Positions 50,066 to 59,449 of a DNA stretch of 64,000 nt are shown here, piece after piece. This stretch comes from Trichomonas vaginalis G3 (taxonomy: Eukaryota > Parabasalia > Trichomonadida > Trichomonadidae). The DNA is taken from the NCBI RefSeq assembly GCF_026262505.1, contig NC_067208.1, positions 4,783,962 through 4,847,961 on the forward strand. The letters are read 5' to 3'. How positions within the stretch are numbered: position 1 is the first letter of the stretch; each line of letters begins with the position of its first letter. Below the pieces are notes generated by a model. That model did no database searches, was not told the origin of the DNA, and was given only the letters and a program-made list of their open reading frames with translations. A program made the translations under genes and the position numbers.

Positions 50066-50383
50066 ATGACAGAAATAGCAAATCTTCTACAGGTTCCATT
50101 AAAACAAGGGACAAACAAAAGGGGTGCATATAATAGAACTATGAAAGTTCCAGATGGAATGAAAGAATTAGTTCATATTGTTGCTGGTCTTCAAAAAGAT
50201 GTTAAACAAATGAGAAACGTTTTAACATTACCAGAAGCTCAAGCATATGCCAAACGTCATGGTCCAAATTGGGAAGCACATGAAGCAGACATTACGGGTC
50301 CAAATGGAAAACCTGATGGTATAAATGAAGTTTTCGTTACTGATGGTCAAGGTAATATTAAAGTCATAAATGGTTACAATTAA
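50066..50383 (+). CDS. small unassigned protein of Polinton C
   Basis: A 105-residue open frame after a clear T-rich/TAAACATG start signal. Basic at the start, then helical, then a Gly/Asn/Asp-rich end. No family is recognised. Confidence 0.45.
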   Translation: MTEIANLLQVPLKQGTNKRGAYNRTMKVPDGMKELVHIVAGLQKDVKQMRNVLTLPEAQAYAKRHGPNWEAHEADITGPNGKPDGINEVFVTDGQGNIKVINGYN

Positions 50384-50430
50384 GTATATCTGATTATTCT
50401 AAACGTAAAGCATATAATGAACGTTATCCT

Positions 50431-50964
50431 ATGCAATTTGATGAAAATGGAAAAGCTGTTAAACAATACATTGGAGAAGGTGAAAATGGTCCAATTAATT
50501 CATACCGTCATAATCCATATTCTTATTTCAATGAAGAATTAAATGCTATTGAAGAGGGACCGGATGGATTACCACGATATTCTAACCAGTTTGATGGTCA
50601 ATATGCAAATATTAGACCTGAAATTTCAGCTAAGAAATTCTTTAAAGTTGCTTTATTCGATCCAGTTTTCGCAAATGTTAAAGATGAACTTAAACAGCAA
50701 TTTCAACCAATTATAGTAGCAAGAATTGCATCAGGTGCTTTATCTCAAGCATTCAAAGATTTAATTAAGAAACCATTATATCAGCAACGAGGTTTAACTT
50801 ATGATTTAGTTAAGGAATCAGATAAAAGAAAATTTGAGAAATCAGTTGATTATAAGAATGCAATTAATGAATATATTCGGTCTATTAATTTCGATGAAAC
50901 AGCTAAAAATCAACTTCATGAACAAATACAGGGAATAATAGATTCAAAAGTTCCAGCAAAATAA
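50431..50964 (+). CDS. unassigned 177-residue protein of Polinton C
   Basis: An open frame with a polar N-terminal third (NSYRHNPYSYFNEEL) and a helical remainder ending FDETAKNQLHEQIQGIIDS. No domain is recognised and no counterpart in B was found by eye. It lies in the plus-strand structural array with AT-rich codon use like its neighbours. The true start is uncertain because no T-rich signal directly precedes it. Confidence 0.4.
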   Translation: MQFDENGKAVKQYIGEGENGPINSYRHNPYSYFNEELNAIEEGPDGLPRYSNQFDGQYANIRPEISAKKFFKVALFDPVFANVKDELKQQFQPIIVARIASGALSQAFKDLIKKPLYQQRGLTYDLVKESDKRKFEKSVDYKNAINEYIRSINFDETAKNQLHEQIQGIIDSKVPAK

Positions 50965-50996
50965 AAGTTTAAATATATTTTTTTATTCGAATATAA

Positions 50997-51311
50997 ATGA
51001 GAAGACGTTTCACTAATCAAAAGAACACTAACGCAAAAGCAGAGATTACGGTTGGTTATAACGTAAATGATGATAAATCACGAATTATTCAAAATGTTAA
51101 AGTTAATGTTAGCCCCGAATTAACGAGGTCAGCAACTCAACCAAATTTATTAACTCGTGACTTACCGAAAAAGGAGGAGGAGAATGAAGAAAACCATGAG
51201 AATGGAGACCCAATCATTTTATCTGAACCCGGTAAAGAACCTGTTGAAATTCCCACTTATCCAACATACCCCCACCTCTTTCATCAAACATCGAGAACCC
51301 ATATAAAATAA
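50997..51311 (+). CDS. small disordered protein of Polinton C
   Basis: A 104-residue Asn/Lys/Glu-rich frame after a T-rich/ATAAATG signal. Low complexity in the middle (KKEEENEENHENG). It occupies the position of the disordered N-terminal half of the B gene at 22069-22683. Function unknown. Confidence 0.4.
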   Translation: MRRRFTNQKNTNAKAEITVGYNVNDDKSRIIQNVKVNVSPELTRSATQPNLLTRDLPKKEEENEENHENGDPIILSEPGKEPVEIPTYPTYPHLFHQTSRTHIK

Positions 51312-51328
51312 ACATCAATTCTGAATTA

Positions 51329-51670
51329 ATGAAAATTTACCGTGATATAATAATTAATAATTATGATTCAATAATAAATTTAATTGACCAATCCGGTTTA
51401 ATTATTTTACCTTATGAATCATTAATTCACATTATCGCCATTCTTTGTGATGTTCAAGATTCAGACGTTAAGATTCAATTTTTCATAGATGATGAGGTTT
51501 CATGCTGCGGAACAGTTGCAAAAATAAATCCTATAAAGGATATTAGCACAATTAAGATATCAAAGAATGGAACAACAACTGAACTTCATTTAACATATAA
51601 TAATATTTATAATAAAATAGTTGATGAATATAAAATATCACTTGAAAAATTCTTTGTTAAGGCTATTTAA
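51329..51670 (+). CDS. conserved protein of Polinton C, counterpart of 22069-22683
   Basis: A 113-residue frame. The segment KIQFFIDDEVSCCGTVAKI and the end YKISLEKFFVKAI match the C-terminal half of the B protein (YLDPEIECCGQTPLF, YKLCLKYVLVN). Conservation of an ECCG/SCCG pair in both lineages suggests a real, maybe metal-binding or disulphide, feature. It overlaps the convergent minor capsid gene by four bases. Confidence 0.5.
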   Translation: MKIYRDIIINNYDSIINLIDQSGLIILPYESLIHIIAILCDVQDSDVKIQFFIDDEVSCCGTVAKINPIKDISTIKISKNGTTTELHLTYNNIYNKIVDEYKISLEKFFVKAI

Positions 51671-52146
51671 TATTCAAGCATTAACATTATCGAATAATAA
51701 TCCTTTGAATCATAATCAATAATAATTGACCTTTCACCAGTTTCTATCGTTTGTTTTATTTCTTTTTGTTCCCCACTATCCGGATCGGTCATTGTAATTG
51801 TTTTTGTTATAGTATCAGCTTTATCTTTAACTTCAATCTTTTTTCCATCAGGATATTTAAACCAAAATTCCAAAAATTCGATATTGTCAATCTGTTCATA
51901 TTTTAATCTATCAATTACATTTTTAATACCATCTGAAAATCTTATGAAATGGTCATTATATGGGTTTGATTGAACTAAATTTGAATGAAGTGAAATATAA
52001 CCTGTTGATGAATATGACATCGACTCATATTTTCTGAAAACACTAAAATTTATAACATGAATGAATTTCTTATTCGTTGAATTTATGAATTCTTGAGGTA
52101 ATCTTATTCTAGTTTTATTTATCACTGGAAAATAACGCTTTACCAT
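51667..52146 (-). CDS. minor capsid-type protein of Polinton C
   Basis: About 159 residues from ATG 52146, chosen because it leaves 19 bases to the divergent gene at 52166. The LPQEFINSTNKKFIHVINF stretch and the hydrophobic end (YYSIMLMLEY) resemble the minor capsid protein of B (YPRHWVEYVGGEKAIEI, LIIEMILIAY). It is shorter than the B protein. Assignment is by this similarity and by position in the structural block. Confidence 0.45.
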   Translation of the reverse strand: MVKRYFPVINKTRIRLPQEFINSTNKKFIHVINFSVFRKYESMSYSSTGYISLHSNLVQSNPYNDHFIRFSDGIKNVIDRLKYEQIDNIEFLEFWFKYPDGKKIEVKDKADTITKTITMTDPDSGEQKEIKQTIETGERSIIIDYDSKDYYSIMLMLEY

Positions 52147-52165
52147 ATTTTTAATCGTAATAAAA

Positions 52166-52876
52166 ATGTCAATTATCAATATTATTTCGAATAATAGTTG
52201 TGAATTAAATTTAACAGTTAGTGGAATTTATAATGTTACTCTCGTTTCTGTGAGTGGTAAATTTAATCCCATTCTTTTAGACCCTTCAGATTATATATCA
52301 TTTATTAAAGATGACCTTGAAAAAACGTATGATATGTATATAAATAATGTGATAGCGAAATGGGATATTAACACGATTTTAAGTTATTTAAATGAATCAT
52401 TTATCGTATGGTATGAAGAAAATTTTAAATCAAAACCTGATAAACTTTTTGAACTTGATGAAATAAATAACCTTATTAAATTTCCGCTGAAAATTAAATT
52501 TTGTACTCCTCATCTTCGTTCATTGTTGGGGATATTAAATTTTGAAAAAGATGTTGGGGATGTTTTGTATTCTGACACCGGTTCCAATTTCATTTTAATC
52601 AAATGTGATAAAGTTAATACCCCAATGAGATTTTCACATCAAACATTAGACCCTAACTCTTACCCATCAATACAAAACATTTTATCCATCAACTTAAACA
52701 CATTTTCTTTATCATATCCGTTTCAATTATCTGGGAATTCATTTATTCTTCATTCAAAAGATTTATCAAATATTAAATTTAGAATAACTGACCTATTTGA
52801 TTGTGATTTAGAATTTATGAATGAAATATTATGGCAATTTCAAATAGAAAAAATAGCTGATGAGATAACGGATTAA
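52166..52876 (+). CDS. conserved structural-type protein of Polinton C
   Basis: A 236-residue beta-rich frame, homologous to the B protein at 22937-23701 through TPHLRSLLGIL and KDLSNIKFRITDLFD. It lies directly upstream of the fibre gene in both elements (opposite orientation in B), hinting at a joint role such as a vertex or fibre-base protein. Intact. ATG 52166 follows TTAATCGTAATAAAA. Confidence 0.5.
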   Translation: MSIINIISNNSCELNLTVSGIYNVTLVSVSGKFNPILLDPSDYISFIKDDLEKTYDMYINNVIAKWDINTILSYLNESFIVWYEENFKSKPDKLFELDEINNLIKFPLKIKFCTPHLRSLLGILNFEKDVGDVLYSDTGSNFILIKCDKVNTPMRFSHQTLDPNSYPSIQNILSINLNTFSLSYPFQLSGNSFILHSKDLSNIKFRITDLFDCDLEFMNEILWQFQIEKIADEITD

Positions 52877-52896
52877 ATATTTTTAAATCATAATAA

Positions 52897-55368
52897 ATGA
52901 TTAAACAACAGCAACCACAGCAACTTAAGGCGCAAAGCACCCAGGTCCTTCAGACCATTACATACGCCATATATGCATATAATTCAAAGACGGCAGAACA
53001 AACGCAAAGGTTGAAATATGGAGATTTGGAGATAGTATTGAAAAATGAGCGTTTCGAATTCGTTTGCAAAGGTGGTGCAGTGATATCAAATATAAAAGAA
53101 ATTTTATTTATGAATTCAAAAATTAAAGGGATAACGGATGATATAACATCAATTCCACCAGAAGAACAAAGATATTACGCATTAAATGCATTTCCTAAAG
53201 TTTTGAAGATTGGAAGATTTAATTTAAATGAGGAATTCATAAAAGGTTTCCTTAATGACATAGAGAAGAAGGCAGATAATGAATATGTCAACGGTGAATT
53301 AATGAAGAAAGCAAATTTGGTTTATGTTGATGAAAAAGATAATGAAATTAAAGAAAGGGTTGAATGGTATCATGAATGGACATCAAAGATTTTTAAAACT
53401 AAAGCTGATACAGGATGGGTTTCAGGATGTTTAGACCTTAAAGCAGATAAAACTTATGTTAATGGTGAGTTAGAGAAGAAGGCAGATAATGAATATGTCA
53501 ACGGTGAATTAATGAAGAAAGCAAATTTGGTTTATGTTGATGAAAAAGATAATGAAATTAAAGAAAGGGTTGAATGGTATCATGAATGGACATCAAAGAT
53601 TTTTAAAACTAAAGCTGATACAGGATGGGTTTCAGGATGTTTAGACCTTAAAGCAGATAAAACTTATGTTAATGGTGAGTTAGAGAAGAAGGCAGATAAT
53701 GAATATGTCAACGGTGAATTAATGAAGAAAGCAAATTTGGTTTATGTTGATGAAAAAGATAATGAAATTAAAGAAAGGGTTGAATGGTATCATGAATGGA
53801 CATCAAAGATTTTTAAAACTAAAGCTGATACAGGATGGGTTTCAGGATGTTTAGACCTTAAAGCAGATAAAACTTATGTTAATGGTGAGTTAGAGAAGAA
53901 GGCAGATAATGAATATGTCAACGGTGAATTAATGAAGAAAGCAAATTTGGTTTATGTTGATGAAAAAGATAATGAAATTAAAGAAAGGGTTGAATGGTAT
54001 CATGAATGGACATCAAAGATTTTTAAAACTAAAGCTGATACAGGATGGGTTTCAGGATGTTTAGACCTTAAAGCAGATAAAACTTATGTTAATGGTGAGT
54101 TAGAGAAGAAGGCAGATAATGAATATGTCAACGGTGAATTAATGAAGAAAGCAAATTTGGTTTATGTTGATGAAAAAGATAATGAAATTAAAGAAAGGGT
54201 TGAATGGTATCATGAATGGACATCAAAGATTTTTAAAACTAAAGCTGATACAGGATGGGTTTCAGGATGTTTAGACCTTAAAGCAGATAAAACTTATGTT
54301 AATGGTGAGTTAGAGAAGAAGGCAGATAATGAATATGTCAACGAAATATACCAAAGTTTGATAGGAACAACAAAAAATATTGAAACTATTGTTGGTGACT
54401 TTTCTGTCAATGAAGAAAATAAATATTTTAGATGGCAATTGGTACAGTCCTTAAAAAATGGTGCACGGTGTAAACTCATTCCGAAAAATAACAATGAAAT
54501 GTATGTAAGCTATATAAAGAATAATGGTACACAAGTTAAAGTTCCATTAGACAACAACTGCTACTTAAACTTATATGGAGACGAACAAAAGAAATATTTA
54601 AGAGTTTATGAAATGGTAGATATGACATTGCCTCACCCAGCTCCAACACCATATTATTATGACTATGGAGATGACGACAGAACACCACATGTAGATGAAC
54701 AAAAGCTAACATTATATTTAGATTATTATAGATATAAAAGATATAATGCAATAGAAAAAACGAGAATAGTATATTATTATACAGATGACAAAAATAAATA
54801 TTATAGTCAAGATTTTACCTACCCTGAAAACATAAGATTATATTATAAAAAATATTCTGACACAAACCAGAAGAAACCTGAAATAGTTGCACTATATTTT
54901 AAGTTCAAAATAGACAATCCTATATTATCTCATATGTTTGATTTAATGAACCCAGTAGGTTCTATTTATACATCTATGGATGCAAGAGGTCCTCAAGTAA
55001 TGTTTGGTGTTGGTGCATGGGAACAGATTGTAGACAGGTTTTTGTATTGTGCAAACTCTTCAAAAGAAACAGGTGGAAGTAAAACAATTTCAGGTGAAAA
55101 TTTACCTGCACACAGTCACTACATAGATTTAAGTACATCTCAGGCAGGTTGGCATAAGCATAGATATTGGGATTGGTCAGGAATGACAAAAGGTAAAGGA
55201 TATGATGTTAAAGACGACGTTAAGTTTGCTATAAATTGTTACTGGAGTGACACTCAGGGAGAAGGAAACCATACACATTTCGTTTCAGGATATACACAAA
55301 CAACGGGACAAGGTAAAGAATACATGCCACCTTACATGACAGTTTACGCATGGTATAGAGTTCAATGA
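52897..55368 (+). CDS. phage-like tail-fibre protein with five tandem repeats (Polinton C)
   Basis: An 823-residue intact fibre. Residues about 129-478 are five tandem 70-residue repeats encoded by 210-bp units that look identical. Each contains ADNEYVNGELMKKANLVYVD, a helical RVEWYHEWTSKIF stretch and GWVSGCLDLKADKTYVNGEL. A Tyr-rich central part follows. The last ~140 residues (GSIYTSMD…GAWEQ…FLYC…TGGSKTI…NLPAHSHY…PPYMTVYAWYRVQ) match the collar-like tip of the B fibre. Probably a trimeric receptor-binding spike. A degenerate double mini-hairpin lies near the N-terminus (52929-52956). Confidence 0.8.
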   Translation: MIKQQQPQQLKAQSTQVLQTITYAIYAYNSKTAEQTQRLKYGDLEIVLKNERFEFVCKGGAVISNIKEILFMNSKIKGITDDITSIPPEEQRYYALNAFPKVLKIGRFNLNEEFIKGFLNDIEKKADNEYVNGELMKKANLVYVDEKDNEIKERVEWYHEWTSKIFKTKADTGWVSGCLDLKADKTYVNGELEKKADNEYVNGELMKKANLVYVDEKDNEIKERVEWYHEWTSKIFKTKADTGWVSGCLDLKADKTYVNGELEKKADNEYVNGELMKKANLVYVDEKDNEIKERVEWYHEWTSKIFKTKADTGWVSGCLDLKADKTYVNGELEKKADNEYVNGELMKKANLVYVDEKDNEIKERVEWYHEWTSKIFKTKADTGWVSGCLDLKADKTYVNGELEKKADNEYVNGELMKKANLVYVDEKDNEIKERVEWYHEWTSKIFKTKADTGWVSGCLDLKADKTYVNGELEKKADNEYVNEIYQSLIGTTKNIETIVGDFSVNEENKYFRWQLVQSLKNGARCKLIPKNNNEMYVSYIKNNGTQVKVPLDNNCYLNLYGDEQKKYLRVYEMVDMTLPHPAPTPYYYDYGDDDRTPHVDEQKLTLYLDYYRYKRYNAIEKTRIVYYYTDDKNKYYSQDFTYPENIRLYYKKYSDTNQKKPEIVALYFKFKIDNPILSHMFDLMNPVGSIYTSMDARGPQVMFGVGAWEQIVDRFLYCANSSKETGGSKTISGENLPAHSHYIDLSTSQAGWHKHRYWDWSGMTKGKGYDVKDDVKFAINCYWSDTQGEGNHTHFVSGYTQTTGQGKEYMPPYMTVYAWYRVQ
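52929..52956. repeat. double mini-hairpin 9 (C, in fibre gene, degenerate)
   Basis: GGCGC-AAA-GCACC (one mismatch), CA, GGTC-CTTCA-GACC. Confidence 0.5.
53281..54330 (+). repeat. five 210-bp in-frame tandem repeats in fibre gene
   Basis: Units 53281-53490, 53491-53700, 53701-53910, 53911-54120 and 54121-54330 read as identical at base level; a sixth begins for about a dozen bases. The unit length is a multiple of three, so copy number can change without losing frame. Confidence 0.95.
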
Positions 55369-55400
55369 ACGCTCAATGTTTGTAAAACAAACTTTAGAAC

Positions 55401-55430
55401 GGACTGAAAGTCCTGAGCTCCAAAAAGAGC
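55401..55430. repeat. double mini-hairpin 10 (C, after fibre gene)
   Basis: GGACT-GAA-AGTCC, then GCTC-CAAAAA-GAGC. Confidence 0.6.
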
Positions 55431-55464
55431 GAACAGCATAATTTAAATTTTTATTTTAGTATAA

Positions 55465-55599
55465 ATGAAGATTCTACCATATGGTGTTATTGGAAGAGAT
55501 AAAGATGGAAACCCAATATTTGATCCAAAGTTAAAATTAAAGTTACTGACAAGACAACAACTTGAAAAGTTGCTGAAACCAAAACAGGATAAAAAATGA
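55465..55599 (+). CDS. 44-residue small protein of Polinton C
   Basis: ATG 55465 follows TTTTTATTTTAGTATAA, the element's start signal. The product MKILPYGVIGRDKDGNPIF… ends in a Lys-rich helix. Too short for assignment, but framing and signal support it. Confidence 0.4.
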   Translation: MKILPYGVIGRDKDGNPIFDPKLKLKLLTRQQLEKLLKPKQDKK

Positions 55600-55648
55600 G
55601 AAAATGAGAAAGAAAAATTTAAATTATGCAATTTTATTTTTATCATAA

Positions 55649-55831
55649 ATGACAAAATTAATTAAGCCAACTATTTCTAAATTAATGATACCAATGAAAT
55701 CATTTCATGGAGTACTTATCCCAGGTTCTTCACAATTAGCCAGGGCAGGTGTTGTGACTCAAGGTGGAACATTAGCGAATCCATTCAAATTATTAACTAA
55801 AGATGAACTTAATAAAACGATGATAAAATAA
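55649..55831 (+). CDS. 60-residue small protein of Polinton C
   Basis: A frame after TTTTATTTTTATCATAAATG. It contains ISKLMIPMKSFHGVLIPGSSQLARAGVV, mildly hydrophobic, then polar residues. No family is recognised; the start signal argues for expression. Confidence 0.4.
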   Translation: MTKLIKPTISKLMIPMKSFHGVLIPGSSQLARAGVVTQGGTLANPFKLLTKDELNKTMIK

Positions 55832-55857
55832 CTGATAACAAAATTTTATTTCACTGC

Positions 55858-56640
55858 TACCAGGTCACCAGGTAATTTAACTTTTCTGAAAAAATGTGAC
55901 AACATGACATTTTGACAACAACATAGGAGGATGGCATAATTCATTATTTTTGAAACTGATAGGGTCACCAGGTCACCAGGTCACCAGGTAATTTAACTTT
56001 TCTGAAAAAATGTGACAACATGACATTTTGACAACAACATAGGAGGATGGCAATAATTCATTATTTTTGAATAACTGATAGGGTCACCAGGTCACCAGGT
56101 CACCAGGTAATTTAACTTTTCTGAAAAAATGTGACAACATGACATTTTGACAACAACATAGGAGGATGGCAATATTCATTATTTTTGAATAACTGATAGG
56201 GTCACCAGGTCACCAGGTCACCAGGTAATTTAACTTTTCTGAAAAAATGTGACAACATGACATTTTGACAACAACATAGGAGGATGGCAATATTCATTAT
56301 TTTTGAAACTGATAGGGTCACCAGGTCACCAGGTCACCAGGTAATTTAACTTTTCTGAAAAAATGTGACAACATGACATTTTGACAACAACATAGGAGGA
56401 TGGCAATATTCATTATTTTTGAATAACTGATAGGGTCACCAGGTCACCAGGTCACCAGGTAATTTAACTTTTCTGAAAAAATGTGACAACATGACATTTT
56501 GACAACAACATAGGAGGATGGCAATTCATTATTTTTGAATAACTGATAGGGTCACCAGGTCACCAGGTCACCAGGTAATTTAACTTTTCTGAAAAAATGT
56601 GACAACATGACATTTTGACAACAACATAGGAGGATGGCAA
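55858..56640. repeat. minisatellite, about seven ~115-bp units
   Basis: Each unit has iterated GGTCACCA (two to three times), TAATTTAACTTTTCTG, ATGTGACAACATGACATTTT and AGGAGGATGGCA. Single or double units also occur at about 46005-46105 (same strand) and 59110-59385 (inverted). Confidence 0.9.
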
Positions 56641-56660
56641 AAATAAATTCAAGTCACATT

Positions 56661-58347
56661 TTATAAAGCATCATTTACAGGTATTTCATCGTCAGTAAAT
56701 GAATCATCATTATCGTTTGGTTCAACCTGTTTATATAATCCTTTCATTTCTTCTTTCAAAACATAATACCATGTCTGTTTACCATCTATTTTTCTTTGTT
56801 TCCTATCACATTTATCCTTAATACTCATTTGGAAATTCTTGTCTTTCATGTCTGATGGTTTGCAGAATAGAGCATTTTTACACGTCATACCTACACACAA
56901 TTCATCATAATGTGTATTTATCCATACATCTAAAGGATTTGTTGATAATTCAATTAAATCTTGTTTGGCTTCAGTCATCGGAATGATTCGTACATTAAAT
57001 GATGAAAGGTCATATTGCATAAAATACGTCAGTAAATTATCATAAAATTCCTTTGTGCATGAATTCATCAAATTCTTGAAATAATCAAATTGACCCTTAA
57101 ATTTACCATTAACTCTTAAAACTACATATCTTCTGTCTCCAACTTCAATTTTGACAGGGTAAACGTTATTAGTTACGAAAATGAAATTGGCAACATTCTG
57201 AGCAGTTCTTCTGGGTTGATTCTTTTCATTAATTCTTATCTCATTATCCGTTATAATTGATTTTAAAGCGTTGAAGTTTGCGAGTCTGTCTTCACCTACA
57301 TTCTTGAGTTTATTAAGTACAAGAAGCATTTTATTCTCAACTACTGAATTGAAATTACCCGTTAGCTCACCTATTTCAGTAATGTTTTTGCATGAATAAC
57401 CAGCGAGAAGTTCAGAAATAATGTCTGTAAATCTGTTTTTACCTGTTCCCTGAAGTCCTTTCAAAATAATTGCTGTTTCATTCTTGATTCCAGGATGTTG
57501 AATCATTGATGCAATCCAGCCGAGAAGGTATTTATACACTTCTTCATTATTATCACAAATGACTTCTTTAATGAAATTCATAAACATCTCAATTTTTGAG
57601 TAATCAAGCTTTTCAAGAATGTTGTATTTATAACCCTGAAACGTTGAGAAAACATCGGGGAATCAGATTTAAAGCAAACACCCTTAACGGTTAATGAAGA
57701 CAATTGATTTAATAGTACATCCCATGCTGTTATTGTTTTACCTTCTTCTTTAAATAATTTAATCATTTTAGTGACTCTTTCATGTTTGATTGAAGAACGA
57801 ATGATATTTGATTCATTTTGTCGTGTATGTTGTAATCTTTCTGAATGAAATATTTGTTTCCACAATCTACAAAACGGATTACACGTGATAAATCCTCAAT
57901 TACTTCAGAACTGTTTTTATACTGATGATTTTCAGCCTTGCGTCTAATATCTGTTATCAAAAACGAGTCGTCAAGTTTGATGTCAAATGTTATTTTCGGC
58001 TTACGTAATAAAGGCAAAACATATTCATCATAATATTCCTTTTGATATAGTTTTAGAATCTTCACCAAAACAAATGGAGAAGTCATTAAATGTGCATATC
58101 TACCACGTGCTTTTTCAAAATTACTTTTTGCATTTTCTGTTAAACTGCAGAAGTTATAAACGTTATCGTATGCTTCATTAATCAAATGATCAGGTAACGA
58201 ATTAATAGCTTGAAACAGTGTGAATAATGTTATTTCTTTTTCTAAATTCATGTTTCCACCGTCATTATGTACTTCAAAATCACAGATGCCATCAACTATG
58301 CTCTGAGCTAGTTTATCGTCAATGTTTACATCTTTGTTTTCATTCAT
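56661..58347 (-). pseudogene. superfamily 3 (D5-like) helicase region, broken
   Basis: The C-terminal part shows a virus-type SF3 helicase: Walker A GLQGTGKN, a downstream ENKMLLVLN Walker B region, and FIFVTNN (motif C). The preceding part is the usual alpha-rich D5 N-terminal region. In virophages and large DNA viruses it unwinds DNA together with a linked primase, remains of which lie just upstream at 58516-59043. This is not a standard Polinton gene. It is broken, with about two or three breaks. Confidence 0.75.
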
Positions 58348-58515
58348 ATAGTCTTTATTTCTTCATTCTTCTGTTCAACTCTTACCTTAATATTCAAATC
58401 ATTTAATATATCATTCACTGTTCTGTTAATGTTGAATCATAACTTCCACGAATGAATGAGTATGTATTGATTGGTTCTGTTGCATTCTTGCGAACTCTTG
58501 AATCAGCCATAACTA

Positions 58516-59043
58516 CTAAAGAACGCTTTGAATCATCATTGAAGTCATTATGTCAATATCATAATCATTGCAGGAATAACATTTAATCATTCTGTTCGAA
58601 ACTGCATAGAAGAAATTAGTGTTGCAATAAATGTGAAGACCTCCTGAAGCGGTTTTAACGATAACATCTTTATCCGAAAGTTTTGATAAAATGTCTTTTC
58701 TAACTGTTTCTTTAAGTTCATCATTGTACGATTTATTGATATCAACATCTATAATCGTTAAATTTAGAATTTTATTTACTAATAAAGCCATACCAGTTTT
58801 CCTTCCTCTTCCTCCATCGTATTTGAGGTAGTTATGTAAATCAATCTTGTTTTCACCAATTCTTTCGTTAAGGGTTTTAGTTTCTGCCACAACTAATTCC
58901 TCAACTAATGAATCAATAACTTTTTCATCAACTAATGAATCAACTTTTTCATCAACCAATGAATCAGCTAATTCCTCAACTAATGAATCAATAACTAATT
59001 CATCAGAAACGATATAGTTGCTGTTGTTGTTTGTTGTTGTCAT
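58516..59043 (-). pseudogene. AEP-type primase region, broken
   Basis: The N-terminal ~55 residues are a simple repeat (SLVDEKV, SLVEEL). Then comes a primase-polymerase core: TIIDVDINK (DxD metal site), TASGGLHIYC (SGGxHxY), and DYDIDIMTS. These are hallmarks of bifunctional primase-polymerase (AEP) proteins fused to SF3 helicases in virophages and plasmids. ATG 59043 follows TTTTTATTTCTATATAA, the element's start signal. It and the helicase region form one block lying between inverted minisatellite copies. Broken, about one break in this part. Confidence 0.7.
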
Positions 59044-59109
59044 TTATATAGAAATAAAAAAATAAAAATAATTTTAAAACTAACTTTATTTTTGGACTGC
59101 ATCATATTT

Positions 59110-59385
59110 CCACGACTGTTGTCAAAATGTCATGTTGTCACATTTTTTCAGAAAAGTTAAATTACCTGGTGACCTGGTGACCTGGTGACCCTATCAGTTA
59201 TTCAAAAATAATTCATTATTGAAGAACCTAAAAACATTAATGAGGAAGGCATTCATGAAGCATTATTGAAGAACCTATGTTGTTGTCAAAATGTCATGTT
59301 GTCACATTTTTTCAGAAAAGTTAAATTACCTGGTGACCTGGTGACCTGGTGACCCTATCAGTTATTCAAAAATAATGAATTTCAT
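59110..59385. repeat. inverted minisatellite units flanking the primase block
   Basis: Two units in the opposite orientation to 55858-56640 (GGTGACCTGGTGACC…), separated by a short stretch containing GAAGAACCTA repeats. Confidence 0.85.
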
Positions 59386-59449
59386 TAGTTAGAAAAATAA
59401 CGCTAATTTTATTTTTATTTATTATTTCGTTTTGTATGTAAAGACAGTA

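Noticed and set aside
53263-54343. CRISPR-like array
   Set aside because: The repeats are adjacent 210-bp coding units without spacers; the double mini-hairpins are dispersed, not regularly spaced.
23719-55368. Bacteriophage or bacterial contamination because of the tail-fibre genes
   Set aside because: Both fibre genes lie within elements that have Polinton TIRs, integrase and pPolB and share AT-rich codon use and start signals with their neighbours.
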